This document shows, one piece after another, positions 35,827 to 44,455 of a DNA stretch of 64,000 bases. The first letter of the stretch is position 1, and each line of letters opens with the position of its first letter. The position numbers were made by a program, and so were the translations under genes. The notes under the pieces are model-generated. The model was not told the DNA's origin. It made no database searches and saw only the letters and a list, made by a program, of their open reading frames with translations. The DNA comes from an uncultured Collinsella sp. (lineage in GTDB: Bacteria > Actinomycetota > Coriobacteriia > Coriobacteriales > Coriobacteriaceae), in contig CAJJTG010000005.1 of the NCBI GenBank assembly GCA_905194675.1, positions 5,388 through 69,387 of the forward strand. Direction: 5' to 3'.

Positions 35827-36619
35827 AGCTCAGCAGCATGCGGTCGTTGGCGAGCTCGCCGCCCGAGACCTCCTCAAACTTCTGCAGCAGGTCGGCCACG
35901 GTGAGCGACTTCTTCTCGTCGCCGGCCACGTCGTAGATCACATGGCCCTCGTGCATCATGATCAGACGGTTGCCCAGACGGATGGCGTCGTTCATGTTGT
36001 GCGTGACCATGAGCGTGGTCAGGTGGTTCTCGTCGACGATCTCCTCGGTCAGATTGAGCACCTTCGATGCCGTCTTGGGGTCGAGGGCCGCGGTGTGCTC
36101 GTCGAGCAGCAGCAGGCGCGGCTTGGTGAGCGTGGCCATGAGCAGGGTGAGTGCCTGGCGCTGGCCGCCCGAGAGCAGACCGACCTTAGCGTTGAGACGC
36201 GTGTCCAGACCAAGGTCCAGGCGCTTGAGCAACTCAACGTATTCGTCCTTCTCGGCCTTGGTGACGCCCCACGAAAGACCGCGACGCTGGCCGCGGCGCT
36301 TGGCGAGGGCCAGGTTCTCAGCGATCTGCATGTCGGCAGCGGTACCGCGCATAGGGTCCTGGAACACGCGGCCCAGATACTTGGCGCGCTGCGACTCGCT
36401 CAGGCGCGAGATGTCGGTGCCGTCGAGCTCGATAACGCCTGAATCGAGCGGATACACGCCGGCGATCATGTTGAGCAGCGTGGACTTGCCGGCGCCGTTG
36501 CCGCCGATCACGGTTACAAAGTCGCCGTCATTCAGGGTGAGGTCGACGCCGGTGAGCGCGCGCTTCTCGGTGACGGTGCCCTTGTTAAAGGTCTTCTTGA
36601 CGTGCGAGAGCTTAAGCAT
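35825..36619 (-). CDS. ABC transporter ATPase (TrpXYZ/BPL-type uptake system)
   Basis: 264 aa. Walker A GGNGAGKST (about 39-47), Q-loop VFQDPMRGTAADM, signature LLSGGQRQALTLLMA, Walker B LLLLDEHTAALD and switch VTHNMNDA are all present. The distinctive EHTAALDP after Walker B is typical of the ATPase paired with BPL-type permeases. ATG 36619 overlaps the end of the permease gene by 8 bases, so it is coupled. The longer frame upstream runs into the permease gene. Confidence 0.9.
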   Translation of the reverse strand: MLKLSHVKKTFNKGTVTEKRALTGVDLTLNDGDFVTVIGGNGAGKSTLLNMIAGVYPLDSGVIELDGTDISRLSESQRAKYLGRVFQDPMRGTAADMQIAENLALAKRRGQRRGLSWGVTKAEKDEYVELLKRLDLGLDTRLNAKVGLLSGGQRQALTLLMATLTKPRLLLLDEHTAALDPKTASKVLNLTEEIVDENHLTTLMVTHNMNDAIRLGNRLIMMHEGHVIYDVAGDEKKSLTVADLLQKFEEVSGGELANDRMLLS

Positions 36620-37535
36620 CTGCCTCATCCCCCTTCGTGTAGGAGCTGCGGAGCTTATAGCGCTCCCAAACCACGGGCACGCACAGGGCCACGGCAACGA
36701 TCACGGCGGAGAGCAGCTTCATGTCGTTGGCGTCCATGCCCAACTGCAGCACGATAGCGCGGATAAGGAAGTACACCACGGAGCCAAAGACGGCGGAGGC
36801 CAGGCGAACGCTAAACTGCGTGAGACCGCCGGGCAGCAGGCGGCCGAGCACCTCGCCGATAACAATGGCGGCAAGACCGATAACGATGGCGCCGGTGCCC
36901 ATGCCAATGTCGGCGTACTTCTGGCTCTGGCAGATGAGCGCACCCGAAAGGCCGATAAGGGCGTTGGAGAGCACGAGGGCGATCATCTTGGTGGAGTTGG
37001 TGTTGACGCCCAGGGCGCGGATCATGTACTCGTTGTTGCCGGTGGCACGCAGCGCCGAGCCGATCTCGGTGCCAAAGAACCAGTACAGGATGGCGACGAT
37101 GGCCACGGCCAGCACAATGCCCAGGATAATGGCAACGGTGGACTGCGGCAGGCCCGTCATGTGGCTGACGGATGAGAAGATGGTGCCCTTGGCAAGGATG
37201 GGCGTGTTGGATTTGCCCATGATGCGCAGGTTAATGGACCACAGACTGATCTGCGTCAGGATTCCGGCGAGGATTGCGGGAATCTCAAAGACAGTGGTCA
37301 AAATGCCCGTGACGGCGCCCGCGATGGCACCGGCACACATGCCGGCCAAAACAGCGAGCAGCGGGTCGACGTTATTGTTGACGATAAGCACGGCGCAGAC
37401 ACAGCCGCCGAGGGCAAAGCTGCCGTCGCAGGTCATATCGGGGATGTCGAGCAGGCGGAACGTGATAAACACGCCAAGCACCATAATGCCCCAGAGGACA
37501 CCCTGCGAAACGGCGCCCTGCAATGCAATGAGCAT
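36612..37535 (-). CDS. ABC transporter permease (TrpY/BPL-type)
   Basis: 307 aa. Around nine membrane segments with the family pattern FRLLDIPDMTCDGSFALGG near the N-terminus, a segment also seen in LivH-like and TrpX-type permeases. AGGAGG precedes the ATG. It works with the ATPase (overlapping by 8 bases) and the lipoprotein encoded just upstream. Substrate is probably an aromatic amino acid or analogue, by family. Confidence 0.87.
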   Translation of the reverse strand: MLIALQGAVSQGVLWGIMVLGVFITFRLLDIPDMTCDGSFALGGCVCAVLIVNNNVDPLLAVLAGMCAGAIAGAVTGILTTVFEIPAILAGILTQISLWSINLRIMGKSNTPILAKGTIFSSVSHMTGLPQSTVAIILGIVLAVAIVAILYWFFGTEIGSALRATGNNEYMIRALGVNTNSTKMIALVLSNALIGLSGALICQSQKYADIGMGTGAIVIGLAAIVIGEVLGRLLPGGLTQFSVRLASAVFGSVVYFLIRAIVLQLGMDANDMKLLSAVIVAVALCVPVVWERYKLRSSYTKGDEADA

Positions 37536-37639
37536 GCTTCATACCTCCTAGGATAGGGTGGACACGTGATTTTCCATAATAGCGGTACCAATGCATAAAA
37601 GAGCGGTGGACAGATGTTTTGTTTTACCTGAAACAAGCA

Positions 37640-37668
37640 GGGCGAACGCCGGTCTTTAGCGTTCGCCC
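37640..37668 (-). terminator. Hairpin between the binding-protein gene and the permease gene
   Basis: GGGCGAACGC and GCGTTCGCCC pair around about nine bases, followed on the minus strand by TGCTTGTTT. It likely lowers read-through, so that more binding protein than permease is made. Confidence 0.7.
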
Positions 37669-37739
37669 CAATGACTCAGATATTGAATAACGCAGCTGTG
37701 GCGCGCGTGCGGGCCCTAGACGCGTCACCGCGCATGGTG

Positions 37740-38720
37740 CTATTCGTCCAGAGCGGAAAGGTCGATATCCAGAGCCTCGGCCATCTCGTCGTTTTTGACG
37801 ACGACCAGGTCCTTGCTCGAGAGGTGCTTGATCGGCATATCCTCGGGCTTGGCCTCGCCCTTCAAGATCTTGACGGCCATCTCGCCTGCAGCGTAGCCCA
37901 GGTCCTCATAGTTGATGGAGAGGGTGAACAGACCGCCGGCCTTGCACATGCCCTCCTCGCCAGTCACGAAGGGGAGCTTGTTCTCCTTGCAGATCTGGCC
38001 GACCTGCGAAGCGCCCGCGGCGATGGTGTTGTCGGTGGGGGAGTACAGCGCGTCGACCTTGCCCACGGCAGACTCGACGACGGACTGAATCTCGTTGGAG
38101 CTCGAGACGGTGAAGTCGGTGTACTCCAGGCCCAGCTTGTCGAGCTCCTTCTTGGCGGCCTTGATCTGGACGTCGGAGTTGGACTCGGCGGTGCAGTAGA
38201 GCAGGCCGACCTTCTTGACGTCGGGCAGGACCTTCTGCATCATCTCGAGCTGCTCGGCGACCGGGGTGAGATCGGAAGCGCCCGTGACGTTGGTGCCGGG
38301 CTTGTCGTTGTCCTGGACCAGGCCGGAAGCGGCGTAGTCGGTGATGGCGCAGCCAACGATGGGGATGTCAGCGGTGGCGCCGGCGGCAGCCTGCGCGGCG
38401 GGCGTGGCGATGGCATAGATCAGGTTGACGCCGTCGCCTACGAACTTGTCGGCAATGGACTTGCACGTGGACTGGTCGTTCTGGGCGTTCTTCTGGTCGA
38501 TCTTGACCTTGAGGCCGCTCTTCTTGATGGCCTTGACGAAGCCGTCGTTGGCGGCATCGAGCGCGGAGTGCTCGGTGAGCTGCAGAACGCCGATGGTGTA
38601 GTCGGAACCGGCGGCAGCGGAGCCGGAACCAGAGTTGCCGCCGCATCCGGCGAGCGGAGCGAGCGCGAGCAGGCCAGCGGAGACAAGAAGGCTCCTGCGG
38701 CTGATGGTGATGCCCTTCAT
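37740..38720 (-). CDS. ABC transporter substrate-binding lipoprotein (TrpX-like, PF04392)
   Basis: 326 aa. A twin-arginine SRRSLL at 7-12 leads a hydrophobic core and lipobox LAGC, with Cys26 as the lipidation site. It is therefore a Tat-exported lipoprotein, exported perhaps via the TatA system at 265. The mature part has YTIGVLQLTEHSALDAANDGF, LIYAIATPAAQA, VGLLYCTAESNSDVQ and EIQSVVESAVGKVDALYSPTDNT: periplasmic-binding fold of the ABC_sub_bind (TrpX) family. Heads the operon with the permease and ATPase; a hairpin at 37640-37668 lies between. Tryptophan or a related ligand is inferred by family. Confidence 0.88.
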   Translation of the reverse strand: MKGITISRRSLLVSAGLLALAPLAGCGGNSGSGSAAAGSDYTIGVLQLTEHSALDAANDGFVKAIKKSGLKVKIDQKNAQNDQSTCKSIADKFVGDGVNLIYAIATPAAQAAAGATADIPIVGCAITDYAASGLVQDNDKPGTNVTGASDLTPVAEQLEMMQKVLPDVKKVGLLYCTAESNSDVQIKAAKKELDKLGLEYTDFTVSSSNEIQSVVESAVGKVDALYSPTDNTIAAGASQVGQICKENKLPFVTGEEGMCKAGGLFTLSINYEDLGYAAGEMAVKILKGEAKPEDMPIKHLSSKDLVVVKNDEMAEALDIDLSALDE

Positions 38721-38734
38721 ATCATTACCCCCAG

Positions 38735-38810
38735 TGTAAAAATGGCTGGAAACACTGCACTAGGAAAAAGTGCAAGTGGGACTATAGTAACGCCGATGTC
38801 CATTTTTACA
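38735..38810 (-). promoter_or_regulatory. Promoter region of the TrpX-like operon with flanking 11-bp inverted repeats
   Basis: TGTAAAAATGG (38735-38745) and CCATTTTTACA (38800-38810) are exact inverted repeats. On the minus strand TTGTAA (overlapping the upstream repeat) and TACTAT, 16 bases apart, form a plausible promoter. One repeat thus covers the -35 and the other lies in the leader: a layout for repression by looping. Confidence 0.55.
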
Positions 38811-38891
38811 ATAACCTGGCGGGTTTTTTAATACTGAACCGGATGGGCGGTGCTGAGAAACGACGGACGGTAACGGGGCTTACGCTGCGGC

Positions 38892-39680
38892 TTACGCTGC
38901 GGGCGCGGGGCTGTCTTCTTCGTCTAGCGCGGCAAAGAGTTTCTTGCCGTCGAGCAAACGCGTGCTGACGTTTCTCATGCGGCTGACCTCAACGGTGCGC
39001 AGGGTATCGTCGGCGCCTCGGGTGTCGTAGACCGTTCCCAGCAGATACGAGACGCCATCGCGCTGCCTGATGGCAAAGGGCCGGACCGTCATCCGCACCA
39101 CCTCGGTTTCGCCTCGGGTCAGGACGTTTGAGATATCAAAGCTGACAGTTGTTCCATGGTCGATGGCCTGTTCGACGAGCTCGCACGTGTCGATACGCTT
39201 GGCGTGCGGACGCGCTGTCTTGATGGGCACGTCGTTGGCGGCCGGTGTCGGTTCGGGCATATCGAGATAGCCGCGAACATCGGCGCTCGCCATGGCGACC
39301 AGGTGCTGCGCCATGCTTTTTCGAATGGCTATGGGCGTCGATCGGTTGCGCATGACCATGCCATGGAGCCGTATGATCTCCTCGTCAGCAAGCGGGCGGG
39401 TGAGGAGCCGATAGCCCACGCCGCGTTTATAGTCGATTTCGTATCCGGCGTGACGAAGTGCGGATATCGAGGTATAGATGCTGCGGCGTGCCGCCGAGAT
39501 GGGCATGCGGGCGGGGTCGTCGGGATGGGCGAGGAGCTCGACCAGCTCGTCGGAAAGCAGCGCCTTGTCCTCGCCGGTGTTCTCGCTCAAAAGCTGCAGG
39601 ATGCGTACGGCGCGATAGGCTGCCATCGAGGCGGAGCCCCTGGTCGTGGTCTCGTAGTTTTCAACAACGGCTTCGGTCAT
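38892..39680 (-). CDS. WYL-domain transcriptional regulator
   Basis: 262 aa. The N-terminal winged helix (about 20-95) contains AAYRAVRILQLLSENTGED and ISAARRSIYTSISALRHAGYEI. Residues about 160-245 look like a WYL ligand-sensing domain (VSFDISNVLTRGETEVVRMTVRPFAIRQRDGVSYLLGTVYD). ATG 39680 is preferred because the longer frame is not conserved in composition. Next to the TrpX-like operon but separated from it by 170 bases and read in the same direction. Target unknown. Confidence 0.7.
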   Translation of the reverse strand: MTEAVVENYETTTRGSASMAAYRAVRILQLLSENTGEDKALLSDELVELLAHPDDPARMPISAARRSIYTSISALRHAGYEIDYKRGVGYRLLTRPLADEEIIRLHGMVMRNRSTPIAIRKSMAQHLVAMASADVRGYLDMPEPTPAANDVPIKTARPHAKRIDTCELVEQAIDHGTTVSFDISNVLTRGETEVVRMTVRPFAIRQRDGVSYLLGTVYDTRGADDTLRTVEVSRMRNVSTRLLDGKKLFAALDEEDSPAPAA

Positions 39681-39854
39681 AGTGCCCACGTCCTTTCTTT
39701 TTGGTGATGGCAGATCAGAGCCTAGGGCGCGGAGCCTGGCCAAGGACACGTGGCGCCTTGGACGGTCGATGGTTGCCGGCAAACGGCGGGTCGAGTTTTC
39801 AACAACCCTGCCTAACTGACCAAAACCTTGCCAAAAGCTTGACGGCTGCTGTTG

Positions 39855-39890
39855 AAAAAAGCGCCTCTCGGCCGATGTCGAGAGGCGCTT
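39855..39890 (-). terminator. Terminator of asnS
   Basis: AAGCGCCTCTCG and CGAGAGGCGCTT form a 12-bp stem, followed on the minus strand by TTTTTT. Confidence 0.9.
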
Positions 39891-39935
39891 GTGCGATGAG
39901 CGTTGCGCGTGGCGACGCGAGCTAGTGCCCGACGA

Positions 39936-41339
39936 TTAGAAGTCGGCGTTGCCCACGGTGCGCGGGTGCGGCAGGACGTCGCGAATGTTGCCCACGCCGG
40001 TCAGATACATGACCAAGCGCTCGAAGCCCAGACCGTAGCCGGCGTGCTTGCAGGAACCGTAGCGGCGCAGGTCAAGGTAGTACTTGTACTGCTCGGGATT
40101 CATACCCAGATCCTTGATGCGGGCTTCGAGCAGATCCAGGCGCTCCTCGCGCTGGGAGCCGCCGATAATCTCGCCGATACCCGGAACCAGACAGTCGGCG
40201 GCGGCGACGGTCTTGCCGTCCTCGTTCATGCGCATGTAGAAAGCCTTGATCTCGGCCGGGTAGTCGGTTACGAAGGTCGGGCGCTTAAAGTGCTCCTCGG
40301 TCAGGAAACGCTCGTGCTCGGTCTGCAGGTCGATGCCCCAGCTGACGGGGTAATCAAACTGGTGGCCAGCAGCGACTGCCTGCTCCAGGATCTCGACGGC
40401 CTCGGTGTAGGTAACGCGGGCAAAGTCGGAGTTTGCCACGTGGTCCAGGCGCTCGATCAAGCCCTTGTCCACAAACTTGTTGAGCATGTTGAGCTCGTCG
40501 GGGCAGGTGGCCATAACGTCCTTAAGGACGTACTTGAGCATGGCCTCGGCGTTATCCATGTAGTCGTTAAGGTCGGCAAAGGCCATCTCGGGCTCGATCA
40601 TCCAAAACTCGGCGGCGTGGCGCGTGGTGTTGGAGTTTTCGGCGCGGAAGGTGGGGCCAAAGGTGTACACGTCGCCAAAGGCCATGGCAAAGTTCTCGGC
40701 ATTGAGCTGGCCGGATACGGTAAGGCTCGCGTGCTTTCCAAAGAAGTCCTGGCTCCAGTCAACCTCGCCGGACTCGGTGAGGGGCGGGTTTTTGGGGTCG
40801 AGCGTGGTCACGCGGAACATCTCGCCGGCACCCTCGCAGTCACTCGTGGTGATGATGGGGGTGTTGACGTAGACAAAGCCTTGCTCCTGGAAGAAGCGGT
40901 GGATGGCGGCAGCCGCGACAGAGCGGATGCGGAACACGGCGCGGAACAGGTTGGTGCGCGGGCGCAGGTGCTGCTGGGTGCGCAGGAACTCGACGGTTGC
41001 GCGCTTCTTCTGCAGCGGGTAATCCGGGGCGCTCGCGCCCTCGACCTCGATGGAGGTGGCAGAAAGCTCGAAAGGCTGGGGCGCATCGGGGGTCAGCTTG
41101 ACGGTGCCGGTGCAAATGAGTGCGGCCGAGACGTTTTGATGGGCGATCTCGTCGTAGTTGTCGAGTGCCTCGCGGTTCATGACGACTTGCAGGTCGCGGA
41201 AGCAGCTGCCGTCGTTGAGCGTGACAAAGCCAAAGTTCTTCATGTCGCGGACGGACTTGACCCAGCCGGCGACGGTGACGGTCTGGCCGCCGAGCGACTC
41301 GGCATCGGCATAGAGCTGCGCGATTTTGGTGCGGTTCAC
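39936..41339 (-). CDS. asnS: Asparaginyl-tRNA synthetase
   Basis: 467 aa. Class II synthetase for asparagine. OB-fold anticodon domain (VTVAGWVKSVRDMKNFGFV) at about 17-110. Core motifs: FRIRSVAAAAIHRFF (motif 1), FRAENSNTTRHAAEFWMIEPEMAF (motif 2) and GYGLGFERLVMYLTGVGNIRDV (motif 3, near the C-terminus). Asn rather than Asp specificity is indicated by FRAENSNTTRH. The GTG at 41339 with GGGAGG four bases upstream is chosen; an ATG at 41351 lies on top of that site. Monocistronic. Confidence 0.95.
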   Translation of the reverse strand: MNRTKIAQLYADAESLGGQTVTVAGWVKSVRDMKNFGFVTLNDGSCFRDLQVVMNREALDNYDEIAHQNVSAALICTGTVKLTPDAPQPFELSATSIEVEGASAPDYPLQKKRATVEFLRTQQHLRPRTNLFRAVFRIRSVAAAAIHRFFQEQGFVYVNTPIITTSDCEGAGEMFRVTTLDPKNPPLTESGEVDWSQDFFGKHASLTVSGQLNAENFAMAFGDVYTFGPTFRAENSNTTRHAAEFWMIEPEMAFADLNDYMDNAEAMLKYVLKDVMATCPDELNMLNKFVDKGLIERLDHVANSDFARVTYTEAVEILEQAVAAGHQFDYPVSWGIDLQTEHERFLTEEHFKRPTFVTDYPAEIKAFYMRMNEDGKTVAAADCLVPGIGEIIGGSQREERLDLLEARIKDLGMNPEQYKYYLDLRRYGSCKHAGYGLGFERLVMYLTGVGNIRDVLPHPRTVGNADF

Positions 41340-41475
41340 GTATCCTCCCATAACGGTTGTACGGATTATTTCCAAACAGTTAACCATTCTAACCCGCGAG
41401 CGGGGGCGTAGCAAAACGTCAGGTGTGATGTATGGGCGCAACGTGGGCACCGCGCAAGCGCCGATTTTGCGGTGC

Positions 41476-43410
41476 CTAGTGCCCGCAGATGGCTTGGCGT
41501 ATGAGGACGGCGTAGGTGTCGATTCCCGCCTGGGTGAGGTGTGTGCCGTCGTCGACGAGGTATTCGCTGTGGCCCTCCGAGGCACCGTTCCAGTCGATGA
41601 CGCCGGCGTTGTCGTTTTGGGCGCAGACGTCGCGAATCGTCTGGTTATTGCGGTCCTGTAGCTCGAGCGGTACGCGCACGGTCACAAAGTAGATGGGCTT
41701 GCCGCCCACGGCATTAATCACGTCCTGCACTTGCTGGGGGTCTCGGATGAGGCCGTTGGTGCCAAGCGCGCAGATGACCACGCTCGGATCGTAGTTGGCA
41801 CTGTCCTGTGCATAGACATCCTGGAAGGTGTAGAACTGGCGGCTCACCACGCCGTCGATGTACGCGTTGGGAAGCGCCGCCTGAATGCCAGGTTGGGCAC
41901 CTGCGGTGACCGAGTCACCGATCATGAGCACGCGGGCGTCGCAGGTTCCGGTTGCCTCGTCGTAGGTAAAGCTCTTCCAGTCCAAGTTCTTGGGGACCTT
42001 TTCGGCGATAGGTCCCTCTTTGGGTTTTTGTTTGGTGGCGTCATCGGATGCGGTGTCGCTGGGCTGGGAGTCTTTACCGGATGCGGGCTCGGCGCTCTTG
42101 TCGTTGACTCCGTTGTCCTGGGACGAGGTCGCGTTCTGGGTAAGCTCGGGACGGAGCTGCTCGGCGCGGGCGGTGGCGATGCCTGCCCAGTCAAGCGGCG
42201 CGAAGGCAAGTGCGGCGACGCATACGGCGCCAAGCGCAGAAAGTGCCATGGCGGGCGAAAGGACGTGCGTCTTTGCCGTGTTGCCCTGCTGGGCGGGCTG
42301 GCGGGACCAAGGACGTTCGACGAGACGATAGAAGACCTCGGCAACCGTAAGGATCACCACAAGCTGTAGCGCCTGCTCCCACCAGGCGATGCGGGTAGTG
42401 CGGGTTGCGGGGTTCATAAGAAGCAGTAGGGGATAGTGCACCAGATAGACCGAGAATGAGCGCTGACCCAGCCAGACGAGCGGCTTGACCGACAACAGGC
42501 GACGCACGATGCACCCCGTATTCTGCACGCAGATGATGAGGAGTCCGGTGACGAGGGCAAGCAGCAAAAAGCCGCCGCGGTAGAGCCAGGCGCTCTCTCC
42601 GGTCAGCATGAGTGCGCCGGCTATAACGGCAACGAGCCACGCGATAGAAATCGCGTTGACCTTTGAGATGCCCTTGTTGGCGCCGGGGGTATGGATGTCA
42701 CCGCTCAGTATCTCGCGCAGACGCGGCGCGGCGATGGCGGCTAAGGCTCCGCATAGAAGCTCGGCGGCACGGGCGTCGGTTCCGTAGTAGACGCGCGATG
42801 TGTCGGCGGTGGGATTAAACATGAGGACCATGGCTGCCGTCGATACAAGCGCGAATGCGATCGTGATGCCGATGGCGGTGTTGCGAGACCTGGTTTTGCT
42901 GCACAGCGCCATAAGGATGACCGGCCATACCAGATAGAACTGCATAGTGACAGCACAGAACCACAGGTGCGTGAGCGGCGAGGGGAGCCCCGCGGCGGCG
43001 AAATACGAGACGTTGCGGAAGATGTAGAACCAGTTGCTCAAAAAGAGTGCCGATGGCAGTGCATCCTGCTGCACCTTGGGGAGTAGGCTCGGGGCCGCGA
43101 TGTAGGTGGCGACGGCGGTAAGCGCGATGGTCACGACAATCGGCGGCATCATGCGCGCAACGCGGCGGCAGATATAGCGCGGGTATGAGAATCCGTCGCG
43201 TGCCGTGGCCCGCATAATGCTTTTGGTGGCGAGATAGCCACTCAGCGTAAAGAAGAGTGTAACGCCCAAAAAACCGCCGGTCAGGCGGCTGGGGCGAAGG
43301 TGATATAGGACGACGCCGGCGATGGCGAGGGCGCGAAGCCCGTCGAGCGCGACGATGCGTTGGTTGCGTTGAGGCGCGGCATGTGCGGCGCCCGTGGGTG
43401 TGTTTTGCAT
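41476..43410 (-). CDS. Acyltransferase-3 membrane protein with extracellular SGNH domain (OatA-like)
   Basis: 644 aa. O-acetylates a cell-surface polymer such as peptidoglycan or polysaccharide. The first 400 residues hold about eleven membrane helices with IVALDGLRALAIAGVVLYHL and VTLFFTLSGYLATKSI, the acyltransferase-3 signature, and PLTHLWFCAVTMQFYLVWPVI. A Ser/Lys/Asp-rich linker (about 420-460) precedes the SGNH esterase-like domain: VLMIGDSVTAGAQPG, ICALGTNGL and DGTHLTQAGIDTYA with the catalytic Asp-x-x-His. ATG 43410 has GGAGG upstream. The overall layout matches OatA, which confers lysozyme resistance. Confidence 0.9.
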   Translation of the reverse strand: MQNTPTGAAHAAPQRNQRIVALDGLRALAIAGVVLYHLRPSRLTGGFLGVTLFFTLSGYLATKSIMRATARDGFSYPRYICRRVARMMPPIVVTIALTAVATYIAAPSLLPKVQQDALPSALFLSNWFYIFRNVSYFAAAGLPSPLTHLWFCAVTMQFYLVWPVILMALCSKTRSRNTAIGITIAFALVSTAAMVLMFNPTADTSRVYYGTDARAAELLCGALAAIAAPRLREILSGDIHTPGANKGISKVNAISIAWLVAVIAGALMLTGESAWLYRGGFLLLALVTGLLIICVQNTGCIVRRLLSVKPLVWLGQRSFSVYLVHYPLLLLMNPATRTTRIAWWEQALQLVVILTVAEVFYRLVERPWSRQPAQQGNTAKTHVLSPAMALSALGAVCVAALAFAPLDWAGIATARAEQLRPELTQNATSSQDNGVNDKSAEPASGKDSQPSDTASDDATKQKPKEGPIAEKVPKNLDWKSFTYDEATGTCDARVLMIGDSVTAGAQPGIQAALPNAYIDGVVSRQFYTFQDVYAQDSANYDPSVVICALGTNGLIRDPQQVQDVINAVGGKPIYFVTVRVPLELQDRNNQTIRDVCAQNDNAGVIDWNGASEGHSEYLVDDGTHLTQAGIDTYAVLIRQAICGH

Positions 43411-43541
43411 CGATCTTTCCTCCAATGTCGACCTAGCAGTCTAGCGCTCTGTGCAGACAAAGGAAGGGGGTTCGTGCGGTTGAACAACATGCCGCGGGGC
43501 GATGCTTCGCTACGCAAAAGCCGCACCTGCGTTGATGCTCA

Positions 43542-43581
43542 GCTGCCTATATAGAAACGTTTCAGAACCTCTACATAGGCA
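43542..43581. other. Hairpin containing a GAAACGTTTC palindrome
   Basis: TGCCTATATAG and CTACATAGGCA flank GAAACGTTTC (43554-43563), the same 10-base palindrome as at 44260-44269. Located downstream of the EIIA gene. Confidence 0.45.
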
Positions 43582-43645
43582 AAAACAACAACACAGATGC
43601 GGCAAAGATGCACGGGTGGTTGAGCCTTTATGCGATGATGATCGG

Positions 43646-44209
43646 CTACTTGGTCTTGGCAACCAGCAGCGGATCGCCAAGCTTGACGAGCGGATTGCCG
43701 CCGATAAGCGTGCCAGACTCGCCGACGTGGTCGATGCTCTTGAGGCGGTCGAGCTCAGAGATGATGACGGTCACGATGTCCTCGTGACCGGCGGCCTTGA
43801 TAGCGTTGCGGTCGAAGCTGATGAGCGGCTGGCCGGCCTTGACCGTGTCACCCATCTCGACAAAGCGGGCAAAACCCTTGCCGTTCATTTCCACGGTGCC
43901 CAGGCCAACATGGATGAACACGCGCAGGCCGTCCTCGGTGATCATGCCGATGGAGTGATTGGTGACGGTGGTGGCGCCGATGCGACCGTTGGCGGGCGCA
44001 TAGATGGTGCCAGTGATGGGCTCGATGCCGTAGCCCTGACCGAGCATGCCCGAGGCGATGGTCTCGTCGGGGACCTCGTCCAGGTTGACGAGCACGCCGT
44101 TGACGGGGGCATAGATGACGCCTTCGCGGGTGGCGAAGCTTGCTGCGGGCGGAACGGACGCCTCGCCCGTCGAGGTGAAGGTGGACTTAAGCGAATCGAG
44201 CAGACCCAT
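43646..44209 (-). CDS. PTS glucose-type EIIA protein (Crr-like), free-standing
   Basis: 187 aa. Accepts phosphate from HPr and passes it to EIIB. IYAPVNGVLVNLDEVPDETIASGMLGQGYGIEP then TIYAPANGRI and TVTNHSIGM (His85) and GLRVFIHVGLGTVEMNGKGF (His100, active site). ATG 44209 has GGAGGCAAC upstream. No EIIB/EIIC gene is adjacent, so it likely serves transporters that lack a IIA domain, such as the frameshifted IIBC at 21312-22711, and may regulate other sugar systems. Confidence 0.93.
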   Translation of the reverse strand: MGLLDSLKSTFTSTGEASVPPAASFATREGVIYAPVNGVLVNLDEVPDETIASGMLGQGYGIEPITGTIYAPANGRIGATTVTNHSIGMITEDGLRVFIHVGLGTVEMNGKGFARFVEMGDTVKAGQPLISFDRNAIKAAGHEDIVTVIISELDRLKSIDHVGESGTLIGGNPLVKLGDPLLVAKTK

Positions 44210-44259
44210 AGTTGCCTCCAACGTATCAGGCGTGCATGTTGCACGCGTGTGGTTTGCCG

Positions 44260-44269
44260 GAAACGTTTC
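44260..44269. promoter_or_regulatory. LacI/CcpA-type operator candidate upstream of EIIA
   Basis: GAAACGTTTC is a perfect palindrome of the LacI-family kind, about 50 bases upstream of the EIIA start. GGAAAC ... GTTTCC extends the dyad. A 7-bp hairpin (GCGTGCA/TGCACGC, 44230-44246) lies closer to the gene. Confidence 0.45.
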
Positions 44270-44455
44270 GTATGTGTTTCCCGGCACGGTCAGCGCTCCT
44301 ATTTTACGCTGTGAAACGATAGCGCTGAGCTGGGATTATGTGATATATCAGTTGAAGGTGAACTTATTGCGGGAGTGTTTCTGCGCCCTGGGCCCAACTG
44401 GGGTACGCTTGAGAGCGAAAAATGAGTGCGCATAATCTGCGCGAAGGGAGCACAT

